Assembly: GCA_963966185.1 (NCBI GenBank)
Contig: CAWZYM010000018.1
Location: forward strand, 1 to 64,000
DNA from: Rhabditoides inermis
Taxonomy: Eukaryota; Nematoda; Chromadorea; Rhabditida; Rhabditidae
DNA: 64,000 bases
Direction of reading: 5' to 3'
Positions 42,135 to 51,952 of this stretch are shown here, one piece after another. Position 1 is the stretch's first letter. Each line of letters opens with the position of its first letter. The notes beneath the pieces are model-generated. The model was not told where the DNA came from. It saw only the letters and a program-made list of their open reading frames with translations, and searched no databases. The translations under genes and the position numbers were made by a program.

Positions 42135-42142
42135 CTACGCGC
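42073..42142. repeat. Tandem 33-bp hairpin repeat at a stop codon
   Basis: Two copies (42073-42105 and 42110-42142) of a unit that starts GTAGATCAGTCGCG and ends TGTGATCTACGCGC. Each unit has 8-bp inverted ends (GTAGATCA / TGATCTAC). The second unit overlaps the stop codon (42137-42135) of the secreted-protein gene, so its mRNA would have hairpins at the start of the 3' UTR. Confidence 0.8.
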
Positions 42143-42634
42143 ACGCGTACGAGTAGCTGACTTGTCCGTCGGCCCACGGCTCTGCGGCGACCCGCGTGTA
42201 CGCGCCATCACACGAACAGAACGCCATAGATCCTGTCACCTGCAAACAATTATCACGTATCGAATGATTATCAATTGTTTTACAAACGAATTAATCTTAA
42301 TAACGTGTACAGCTGCAGATATTGCGAAAAAAGATATCAGCGCAGGAATGGTGACAATGACCGATCGAAATGCGAAGATAATGCGATTGAACTTTGAAAA
42401 ATGCCATATGCAGAAAATGACTGACCTCGGTGAGATGGAGTCCCTTCTCTCTCGCGGGGCCGAAGACGCGCACCCGCCCACGCATTCCCTTGCACTCCAT
42501 CGGCATCTGAAAGCATCGTGGTTGGTCTAATCAACGTGGGTGGTCCACACGAACACTCACCGCCTCCCTCACAGCTCCGCAGAACGACAGGGAGAGCGAC
42601 GAGTCGAGCACCATCTAAAGACACAAACTCTCCA

Positions 42635-42672
<38 letters not shown>

Positions 42673-42678
42673 ACTCTC

Positions 42679-42738
<60 letters not shown>

Positions 42739-43977
42739 CCTTTCCTCCCTCCGCTCCGCAGGTCGCGCCTTCCTCACACTCGCACAGAGTGAAGTTCTTG
42801 GTCTCGATCGCGTCCTGGGTGTAGTCGAATGGGATGTCGGTGAAGTATTCATCGTAGAACGGCACCTGAAACACATGTACAGGCGTATATAGCCTGCGCC
42901 AGAGCGATAGTTTTCGATCTACCTCGCTTGCAGTTCGGAATACGGTGCTCTAACCATCTAACTCTGTTGCTTTGCGCCCTATTGCCGCGAGCTGACTCTC
43001 CGTCTTCCTCTGATCTACCCCACAGCGCGCTACTTTTTGAGTGAATAGAACTATATGTAAAGCGAAGGGAGTGAATCGAACTCCGGAGTGATCGAGTGGT
43101 CAAGTGGTCAGTAACAAACTCTCCCTCTCTCTCCCCCCTCTCTCTCCTATTTCTTTCTCTCTCCTCTCTCTCTCTCTCTCTCTTGCTCTCTCTTGCTCTC
43201 TCTCTCTCTCTCTCTCTTTCTTCTCATATGAATGTGGACCATAGGACCATAGGTGATTCTGGTATGAGTATGATGTATGACGCACATTTTCTGAACTGTT
43301 ATAAATACTGGTTTGTTTCAATCGTCACTACAAAAAGCAGGTGTATCTGAATCACTGATCACATATCGCAATGCAGTCACGACGCACACTCACACGCGGC
43401 TAATTACGCCATATCAGCATTAGCGATTCGACGATTCCGAAAACAGCTCTCGAATTGCAGCTTTCTCGCATGCGTCACACCACCTGTCTCCTGGCACACC
43501 TCCAGCCGAGAAAGAGAGAGAGAGGGGAGAGGGGGTTCGGAGCTGTCCGCTCAATCATTCCGGGGATTCAATCCACCCCGCATGACATATGTACATATCC
43601 CACCACTGCGACAGCTGTTGCGGCCGAGCAGCGCAATGTTGGAAACACGCGCCGCCGGAAACTAGCCCACACCACTCCAACACCCCAAAACATTCCACTC
43701 CAAACCAAACGCGAACCAAATACGCATACCACTTGTGAATAACCAGCTAGAGTCATTCCAAGACGCAGTAAGAAGAGAAGAGAATGCAGAAAGAAAGAAC
43801 ACCTTAAGGTGTGAACCCTGTCAACCCTACCTGTGCGGATCCTTCGATGTGTCCACTGCCCTCCTCCACCTCTGGATAGATGGTGATCTCGGCAGCACAA
43901 GCCATCCTCGGAGTGCACACATCCGCTTCAGCCACAATCGCCACCATCCAAAATACCACTACCGCTCTCAGCAACAT
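42135..43977 (-). CDS. Cysteine-rich secreted protein, unrecognised
   Basis: Five phase-0 exons (43977-43831; about 42867-42742; about 42614-42561; about 42510-42430; about 42239-42135) give about 170 residues. A signal peptide MLLRAVVVFWMVAIVAEADV is followed by ten cysteines in pairs: VCTPRMAC; LCECEEGATCG; SFCG; MECKG; and MAFCSCDGAY...YSYACA. There is one N-glycosylation site (NFT). The ATG is two bases after CGTTTCAG, a likely trans-splice acceptor. The intron at about 42635-42740 is nearly pure GA on the coding strand just after its donor, and the first intron (about 1 kb) contains SINE-like copy 2. No family is recognised; an extracellular role is inferred from the leader and cysteines. 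Confidence 0.72.
42637..42733. repeat. (CT)n microsatellite
   Basis: Nearly uninterrupted CT over about 95 bp, filling an intron of the cysteine-rich gene. Confidence 0.9.
42886..43025 (-). repeat. tRNA-derived SINE-like repeat, copy 2
   Basis: Minus-strand homologue of 33042-33182. Here the A-box-like TTAGATGGTTAGAGCACCG is well kept. About 50 bp away on the same strand (near 43080-43066) is GAGTTCGATTCACTCC, resembling a B box, so the full element may run to about 43110. Confidence 0.65.
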
Positions 43978-44641
43978 CCCTGAAACGTATCACATAACAA
44001 GCTGAAACGTATCAAATGCGCACAAGTGATCACATAACGAGTACACTGATACACATTGGTTGAAAATAGCATAGGGTATAGAGTGGCATGGCATGTTTTA
44101 CACGGGGCGCAGGGAGAGAGATCAAGTGATGAGAGGCTCGCTTGCCCTCTGACACAGGCCCCGCCCCTGCTGCTAGCAATCCACACCGATTGACGATCTC
44201 ACCTGAGGACAGGTACATCCCGTCCAGTACCCGGGGCGCACCCGGTGGTCCGTCTACCTGTCTCGCCTCGCATATCCATGCCACTTTCCGTACCCAAGGC
44301 ATGTCCAAGGGCCGCTACCGTACACAGCTTCCGCGCCATTTCATTCACACTTCAAACAATTTTTATTCCATTTCATTATAAAACATACACTAAACAAATA
44401 TAAATCGCGCGTGAGTAAAACAAGAAGGGCGCAATGCGATTCTGACACCCAACCATCGACGACGCACAACGGACACTCATTAATTAAACTCTAAATGTAA
44501 ACAATAAAGCGATCGCTAGAACACTGCAAACGCTGCAAGGCAATGCCACTAAATATGATGATGATGATGCGGACTTTTCTAAGCTGAGTGATGAGGGTTC
44601 GGGGGCCAGTGGGACCGGCGGGGGCGCCTACGGAGCGCCGT
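43978..44641. other. Intergenic DNA upstream of the cysteine-rich gene
   Basis: About 0.66 kb on the 5' side of the secreted-protein gene and the 3' side of the proline-rich gene. No supported coding sequence. Confidence 0.5.
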
Positions 44642-46451
44642 TCAGGGCCTGTAGCGGCGGGGGAACGAGGCGAGAATCTCGGGAAGGTGGATGACAATGT
44701 GCTTGAGCTCAGCCGGTGGAAGCAGCGCGTACGGAGAGCGAGCACAGTTGACGAACTGCTCCCTGGTGTACTCCACGCGAACCTGCAAGGGGTACCGTAG
44801 ACGAAAAAGGGGTACGGTAAACTCACGTAGAGCTGTCCGCGGTCGTCGCGGCTCGATACAATCGTGCCTCCACCCGCCACCGGAGTCGACGACACAACCT
44901 GCAATCGATATCAATCGATAACCGCATTTCCGAAAAGGTGCGCGCTGGTCAGAGCGGCTCGCGCAGTGTGTTGTGTAACATGTGAGATCGATTGGTTCGA
45001 CTCTTGCGCGATCTCATCAATCCATCCCGCTCACTCGCCGCGCCACTATCATTTGACCACCCGTCAAACACGCACTCACTCACTCCGCTCAACCTTTCAA
45101 CCGCATCTCGACACTTCCTCCTCTCTATCACTCTCATGTCACAATGTTTAGGTCTGAGGACAAGTTGTGAGATGTGTAATGGGAGAGTGAGTCACCCGAC
45201 GCAGAATGGGCTATAAAACACTACCGCCTCGGATCACACCGCAATAGCCGCCTGCAGACAGCCGGCACATCATAAAAAGGATCAAAGAAGCACCAGCAGC
45301 CGGCGAAACAATCCAGAAACAATTCGGCAGGGTACACTCACACCTACCTCACACCTCGGCCAAAAAGTCCCGCCCCGCATTTCCAGAATGCTACCTATCG
45401 AATTTCTTTCAAATAGCCAGTCCACTCAGGGAAAGTCAATGTGGCGATTGAAGCGCGGCCGACACTAAGCACCTTGTCCCTCCCCCCTCTGCCCACCGTC
45501 TTGACAGGAATGGGCGGCGGGGCCTGCGACTCCTCATCGCCCTCCTCCGAGCGGGCACTCTCCACCACAGACGACGGCTCCTTCTCCGACCGACGCTCCT
45601 GGTTAGCCTGAATACACCCATCAATCGATATCAATCGATACACGCGCGCGCGCACCTTGTTCTTCCACGCGCCTCCGCGACGCCTCTTCTTGTTGTGGTG
45701 CTCTCCAGGGGTGGAGCCGGGGGTGGCGGCAGGGGTGCCACTGCGCCTCCACTCCTTCCTACCCGCCTCCCTAGAGGGAGAGTCGCGGAACGACGCCGGC
45801 GCAGCACTCTCCTGAACCCAATCGACAGAGTCAATCAATAACCCGGGACCACCCACGTCGCGCCTCTTCTCATCGCCCGACGCACTCACTCCGAGCGGCT
45901 GTAGCTTCAGTTGCATCTTCTGCGGCGACATCGACTGCATCGGCTAAAGCAACAGGTACAAATCAATCGATATCAATCGATATCACTCGCTACCTGGAGG
46001 TGGGCGGGCACGGGCATCTGTCGGTGGCGGAGGAGCATGGAGAGTGAGTGGAGGAGCTCGTCGTGGATGCCTCCCCTGGGGGGCAGGCTGCGCGCGCCCC
46101 GAGGGTGGAAGTCACCGCCGCCCATCACAGGCACACCCACGCCGCCAAACGGAAACGCCGGCTAAATGAGAAAAGATATCGATTGATTCACGAGACAATG
46201 CCCGACTACCACGTGGCGCTATCGATCGATCGACATGACGCGTGCCGATCCAGACATGCACGATCTGGACTCACCTTGGGCCTTGGCGGGGGCGCGTGGT
46301 TCATTGGGAGGTGCTGTTGGGGGCTGGCGGGGTAGAGCTTGCCGAATACGGGGTGGTGGTTCATGGCTCTCGGAAGGGGAAGAGGAGAGCTGGTCGAGCT
46401 GGTCGCTGCGAGACCGCGAATGACTGCAGACAGCGCCGCTGCCGCCGACAT
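44642..46451 (-). CDS. Proline-rich basic protein with conserved-looking C-terminus
   Basis: Not recognised. The start MSAAAALSAVIRGLAATSS is followed by Pro/Met-rich stretches (NHHPVFGKLYPASPQQHLP, PPRGGIHDELLHSLSMLLRH), a basic patch KKRRRGGAWKNK that could be a nuclear localisation signal, acidic/serine linkers, and an ordered-looking end VRVEYTREQFVNCARSPYAL, LKHIVIHLPEILASFPRRYR. YTREQFV approximates the eIF4E-binding pattern YxxxxL-phi (Phe for Leu), a weak hint only. Exons join in frame. One possible intron (about 45815-45893) is a multiple of three and open, so it may be retained. The gene lies 223 bp downstream of PRPF31 on the same strand and may share an operon with it. Confidence 0.65.
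44938..45015 (+). repeat. tRNA-like relic in intron
   Basis: A-box-like CTGGTCAGAGCGG and B-box-like TTGGTTCGACTC are about 45 nt apart. Stems pair poorly, so probably a tRNA-derived repeat. Confidence 0.4.
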
Positions 46452-46674
46452 GTCTCCCTCTCTCCTATGCTAATCAGCCAGTTCGCGAGACTCGCCCATT
46501 AGCATGCCGCGCTATGCTAATGCCAGCAGAGCGCGCCACATGGCAGAGAGACCGTTTATCGAGACCCATTCGGGAAAGAGCAAAGTGCACAGATTCGGAC
46601 AAAACAAACTACAAAACAAGTTAGTGAACAATACGAACAACAACACAACAAGGGGGAATGGAATGGGGGGATGT

Positions 46675-49600
46675 CTACTTGGGGAGGGGTGTCTTGACGT
46701 GCATGAAGGTGGCGGATGAGGAGAAGTACTGGCTGGACGAGGGCACCGCAAAGTTGTCCTTGTTCGCGTTCGGATTCACAATCTCCAGACCCTGCACCGG
46801 CGTGAACGAGATCTGAAAAAAGTCATTGACAAGCGCATTTTTGACGCGAACTCTCAAATCCTACAGTATGCCCCTCTCTGGAACAGCATACGGCGCGTCT
46901 ACCCTCGGCCCATACCCACCGATGATGCTGTTCCGGCGACCTGCTTGCGGATGCTGGTCGCCCCGCCGGCCGTGCGCTGCTTCTCCATCTGCCGCTGCAG
47001 CTTCTGCGACATGCGCGCGCGAGTCTTCGGGTCCACCACTCCCGCGCGGATACGCCCGCCAGACGCGTTGCCCGTCGCGATCTCAACCAGTTGATTATAC
47101 CTCTAACTCTACATTCAGTTCTATATCTCTCATGAAAGAGAGGGGGAGGGGAGAAAGAATCCACGTCTCACCTGTCCGACGTCGAATCCCATGTGCGTCT
47201 GCATCACATCCTCTCCCAGCTCTCCAAAGTTCATTCGGTTGGCGCTCTTGCGGAGATCCGTCAATCCCAGACGCTCCTTCTCCTTGCGCACACGGCGACC
47301 TGACAACATCACACACATTTCAACGCTATTATGTGTGATGTGTCCATTTCTTCCCTTCAAAATTCACGCCGAAACACTCAATCATCACAGTTCTCAGTCT
47401 CCTTTCCGTTATCGGAGAAGACAAAACAATTGGGTGCGTTTCACGTTTCGTCGATCGCACTCTTATCACTGCACCGCGAGCGATCACATTGTGCTATCTG
47501 ACCCCACACAACAGAAACTTGTGCTATCTATTTCTATTTTCTATTTCTACATTTTGCTCTCACTGCCGCCGACATGACCGTCACTCTCAAACCGACGCCC
47601 TACGATCATGACGACGATATCCAGGTAACAGATTGCTAGCAATACTCTAAGATAGCTGGTACAGATCCTGGACGAGCCATCGGCGACCCACTGGCTCGAA
47701 TGGCGGGATCTGTGCGAGAGCGAAGGCTGGGTAGTCATCGACCACTCGGTCGCCACTCTCATGCCCCGACTGTCCACCACACGGGCCGTCGTCGCTGTCA
47801 GGAAAACCGGTAGATCATCGCATTTGATTCCCTCAATTACAAGATACGATACTCAAAATTGTCTGAAGGTGTGGTCAGTCTCTTCGAAACTCCCTTCGAT
47901 ACTGACTTCGAAACGCCTTCGAAACACGACCAAATAGCGTGTTCCGAAAGCGTTTTGAAGGAGCTGTTTCGAAGAGACTGACCACATCTTTAAGGTGTGG
48001 TCAGTCTCTTCGAAACAGCCCCTTCAAAACGCCTTTAAAACACGCAGTTTGTTCGTGTTTCGAAAACGTTTCGAAGTCAGTATCGAAGGAAGTTTCGAAG
48101 AGACTGACCACACCTTCAGACAATGTGCTGGTGGGAGCCATGGTGTGGAACGAGTTCCCGGCGGAGCGACTGGCGTACGTGCCGACGTACGTGCTGAGGG
48201 CAGAGTGCAGGGGAAAGGGGGTGGGCAGCGCCATATGGACACGCGCCATGCAGCGCATCGACAAGCACCACTACACCATCGCACTAACCTCGGGTGAGCA
48301 CTGTCAATTCAATCAATCAGTCAGTCAATCAATCAATCGTTTCAATCAATCGGCCAATTGACCTAATCCTAATGGTGTACTATAAATAGAGCACTGACAC
48401 AAGGTTCTGTCATGTTGAGTGCGTTTCACGTTTCTTCTATGACACTCTTATCACTGCACCGCAAGAGACCACATTGTGCTATCTGACCTCACGCGACGCG
48501 TAACAGTAACATAGATCAACGATTGCCTTGTAGTACTGGAGATGCTCGACAAGTACGTCTCGACCGACATGCCGGTCAAGGAGATGGAGAAGTTCCCGCT
48601 ATACATTCCCGTCGACAAGATGATCGACGCTCTTTCCGATCACACACCACACACCGACAACACCACAAAGCTCGTCAGCCAGCTCACAAGTGATGAGATG
48701 GAGAAGGCAAGTAATCAATGAATCCTAATCACATATCACTAGCATGCACTGTAGGTGCTCGAGTTCGACTACTTTGTGTGCGGACGCGACCGTAGCGAGT
48801 TGATGCGCGAGCACTGGAAGCTCGACTGCACAGAGGTAGGCGTATGCATCCACCCTTCCCGAACACTCATGTGCAGGGCTGCGCGTTGCTGTCTCCCTCG
48901 TCGTCGGTTCTCGCCATGGCCGGGGTGTGTCCGACGGGGCCAGTCGACAAGCGCCTCTACCGGCTCGCGCCCCTCTTCGCACCCGATCTCGCCTCTGCCG
49001 CAGCCGTCCTCCTCCCACTCCTCCGCTCCATCCACGACAAACACCCCACTGCCACTATCATCCTACACGTATTCAAGGGAAGCCAGGCGAGTCTTCTATA
49101 CTAACGACGGGAACATCATGGTGGATGATTGCAGGGTGAGGCTGTGCTGGCTCCCGTTCTCGCGCCTCTCTCCACCAGACCGCCCGTGGTGGTAGCGCAG
49201 AGAGCCTTCTCGCGGCCATTCACCCCTCCCGCCTCCGCCAATCTACACATGCTACTCGTCGCCCACAACCACTCTGTCTACATCGATGTTTAAAACTCGC
49301 GTCGCATTGTCCCAGTCAATGAAGCCCCGATCCCCCACCGTAGGATTGTGTGTGCTACGGTATCACTGCTATCAGATAACGAGATAACCTATCAAGATTC
49401 GTATGTCGGAATCAGACTGATAAACAAAATGTCTGCATCCACCACTCTCGAACAGATGTAATAAATAGACCACTCGTGAAGCCTCTTTCTCCCATCACTC
49501 CTCACCTCCTCGCTTCTTGCTCGCCTTGTCGAGCGGCTTGGGCAGCGCCTTCGAGTTCTTCACCGGAGGCGGCTCCAGCAGCTTCTCCAGCTTGCCCCGC

Positions 49601-50152
49601 ACCTGGAAAGAACCATTCCACCTGCCCCCTGCCTTCTCTCCCTCCACTCACCGTATCTAGAAGGTCCTTTCCGACGGTTCCATCCGAGCTCTCGTGCAGC
49701 GAGTCGACCCTGGCTGCGAGGGTCGTCTTGGCGGACAGTAGGCGGGCCGCCTTCCTGCGAAGATCCGGCGGCAGCGACTGGATGATGGGGTGGAAGTAGA
49801 TGAAGCCAGTGTGCGGCAGCACGGCCGTCGTCGAGAAACCGGCGAGCGTCCTGCAAGAGAGGGAGAGAGGGTGGATCAACCCAGTCGACTCACTTCTTCT
49901 GGTTGCCGAGGACGAGTATGTTGCAGGAGGGCATGCGGGAGAGGGGCGCGAGTCCTCCGGCCTGCGAGACGAGCATGGCTGTTGTGGCCGCTCCCAGGAG
50001 GGAGACGAGGTTGGGGGCGATGAGCGCCATGCGCAGCTCGACCAGACGGTGCATCTGCATGCGCGCCTCGTGCAGAGTCTGCGCCAGGTCGCACGCCTCC
50101 ACCACCGCCTCCAGCTCAGACGGCTCCAGCGGCTGCAACACCACACTCCCCC

Positions 50153-50196
<44 letters not shown>

Positions 50197-51329
50197 CCAC
50201 CTTTCCCTGCGTGGTGGTGGCCGTGACGGAGACGACAATGCACGTGGCGGGAAGGAGAATCTGACCGAGCAGCTCCTGAAACAATCAGGCTCAGTATATC
50301 GTTTCCATTTCATTTCCCACCAAAATATTAAAAAAAAAACATCCCTACAGATGCAACTTTCTCCTTATCATTGTTCTATCACTATCAAGCAATTGGCACA
50401 ATAAGAACAACAACAAAAAGCTACCATTTTCCCTGCTCCCCCTCCTCAATCCATCACTACACCCACCTTGTTATGTCCCTTGGTGTCGATGTCGTTTCCC
50501 AGCAGCTTCACAGCAGCCATGAACTCCAGCGGATTCGGCACCTACAATACAAATGTGACCTTCTCCACGTAATGATTACGAAATGGAAAATAATTTGAAG
50601 TCTCCGTTCTATCAGGATTACGATAGGAGAATGATATAATGTGCTCGGACCCACCATTGACTCGAGCTCCGGGAACCTCTTCTCGTACTTGTCGCGCACA
50701 AACTTGTGGATCACGTTCAGCTCGTGGTCAATGTCCGCAGCCAGCTGAACCATGAATGATGTAAGATTTCAATATATAAAAAGAAACCAACATGCGATAG
50801 CTTGACGATGAGCTGGTACTGGGGGTCGGCCTCGAGGGGCGCGGTGACCGTCACCGGGCGGTCGCTTTCCAGCTCCTCCTGCAGGCGCACCATCGACGAC
50901 TTGTACCTGCAACACAGACACTCCATTGCGACTCCCATCTTCTCTCAAATGAAATCTTTCAAACATGAAAAGTTGTGTTTGACTGACTCGTCGGAGAGGC
51001 TGAGCTTGGCGACGTCGGTGACGCGGGTGTAGAGCTGTGTGCTCGGCAGGGCCTCCGTCGCGTCAGCGATACCCATCTCTGCAAGCAACATAACATTCAC
51101 ACTCATCCACTTTTCGAAAAAAAAAACAATTCTCCCATTCACTCTCGTGTCAAACGATCCCCACCATCCCAACGACATCCCATCTTGTCTGTTCCTTCAT
51201 TCTCCTCCTCCATCTTCTCCTCCATCTCCTCTCCCTCCCCTCACCCTGGTCTCCGTCCCCGTTCTCCTCCACGTCATCCACCTCCTCGTCCGACTCCAAG
51301 TCAGCCATCAACTCCTCCGCCAACGACAT
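46675..51329 (-). CDS. PRPF31: Pre-mRNA processing factor 31 (U4/U6 snRNP)
   Basis: Nuclear splicing factor that binds the U4 snRNA/15.5K complex and bridges U4/U6 to U5 in the tri-snRNP. Acidic start MSLAEELMADLESDEEVDD; N-terminal helices (IDHELNVIHKFVRDKYEKRF, FPELESMV); Nop domain (NPLEFMAAVKLLGNDI, LLPATCIVVSVTATTTQGK, LHEARMQMHRLVELRMALIA, PNLVSLLGAATTAML, GLAPLSRMPSCNILVLGNQK, TGFIYFHPIIQSLPPDLRRK). The C-terminal PRP31 domain has KKRGGRRVRKEKERLGLTD, then RKSANRMNFGELGED, GRIRAGVVDPKTRARMSQKL, FTPVQGLEIVNPNA and YFSSSATFMHV. Ten or more exons, all in frame. The 2.2-kb intron at about 47318-49506 contains a complete plus-strand GNAT gene. The ATG follows CTTTCAGTAGAAG, a likely trans-splice acceptor. 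Confidence 0.93.
47431..47512 (+). repeat. Dispersed repeat B, copy 1
   Basis: It matches 48418-48497 in order: GTGCGTTTCACGTTTC, CACTCTTATCACTGCACCGC, CACATTGTGCTATCTGAC. This copy lies just upstream of the GNAT gene. Confidence 0.75.
47574..49293 (+). CDS. GNAT acetyltransferase nested in PRPF31 intron
   Basis: N-acetyltransferase of the GNAT fold, substrate unknown. Seven exons (47574-47624, 47665-47809, 48120-48293, 48534-48706, 48755-48835, 48877-49086, 49135-49293) join in frame into 330 residues. The acetyl-CoA-binding motif A is visible as LRAECRGKGVGSAIW (R/Q-x-x-G-x-G/A type) after VPTYVLRAE. The C-terminal half (CALLSPSSSVLAMAGVCPTG, YRLAPLFAPDLASAAAVLLP, ILHVFKGSQ) resembles the C-terminal domain of YitH/HolE-type acetyltransferases (formerly DUF1248). 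Two introns use GC donors (48707 and 49087). Intron 2 is occupied by a 270-bp palindrome that abuts the acceptor of exon 3. The gene is wholly inside a PRPF31 intron, opposite strand. Confidence 0.8.
47857..48126. repeat. Large near-perfect palindrome of two MITE-like arms
   Basis: Each half (47864-47990 and 47991-48117) is bounded by AAGGTGTGGTCAGTCTCTTC. The inner sequence of the left half is the reverse complement of the right half, so the whole can form one hairpin of about 125 bp per arm. Symmetry extends past the element ends into ATTGTCTG / CAGACAAT, the latter being the splice acceptor and first bases of GNAT exon 3. The termini match the element at 25725-25847. Confidence 0.8.
48418..48497 (+). 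repeat. Dispersed repeat B, copy 2
   Basis: Second copy of the sequence at 47431-47512, in a GNAT intron. Confidence 0.75.
49295..49430 (+). repeat. Dispersed repeat A, copy 2
   Basis: Homologue of 15926-16048, with a short insertion around GCTATCAGATAACGAG. It begins two bases after the GNAT stop codon and so would form its 3' UTR. Confidence 0.75.
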
Positions 51330-51952
51330 CTTCTACTGAAAGACACGTCTTCTATAACACCAAAGAACCACCACTCTTTCCCTCTTCCAATTCATTCACA
51401 CAGATACGCAGACAGGTAGATAAACCTCAATCAAAACACACAAACAAGTACATCGACATTTAATAATCAATTTATATTCTATTCTTATAATAACTCTTTA
51501 AATAAACATAATTATACAAATCAAACAGCATTGAATGGGGAGCATTCTACACATACATCAGTGGGGTAGCCTAGAGCTGAGAGCATCACATTTGGGAGCG
51601 GGCATATTAGGGGTACAATAGATGCACAAAACAACAGACCCTAAACATACCGCACCCACAGAAACAAATCAATACAATACACTTCTATACATATATACTG
51701 TATACATCAAACGAGCCAACATTTGTGAGGAGACACTCTTAGTGCCTATGTGTGGGGGATCGAGCGAGTCGCGCTGCGGACTAGATCCTTATTTTTCCTC
51801 CAATCAAAACTCAGTACAGAAGGGACGACCGACCCGTCTGCTCAAATTTCAGTTTTCTAATAGTAATCATTTTGACGACAAGGATGGGATGTAATGTACA
51901 AAGGGGATATGCGGTGGGCGGCTGGGAGCACGTCGACCACTCCGACCATCTT
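51330..51952. other. Interval between ariadne-1 stop and PRPF31 start
   Basis: About 0.6 kb on the same minus strand; it should contain the ari-1 3' UTR. AT-rich, no coding segment recognised. Confidence 0.5.

Noticed and set aside
44030..44308. Upstream exon of the cysteine-rich gene
   Set aside because: It would place non-secretory sequence before a clear signal peptide; the ATG at 43977 already follows an acceptor-like site.
45815..45893. Intron in the proline-rich gene
   Set aside because: It has GT-AG ends but is a multiple of three and fully open, so sequence alone cannot decide; left unresolved.
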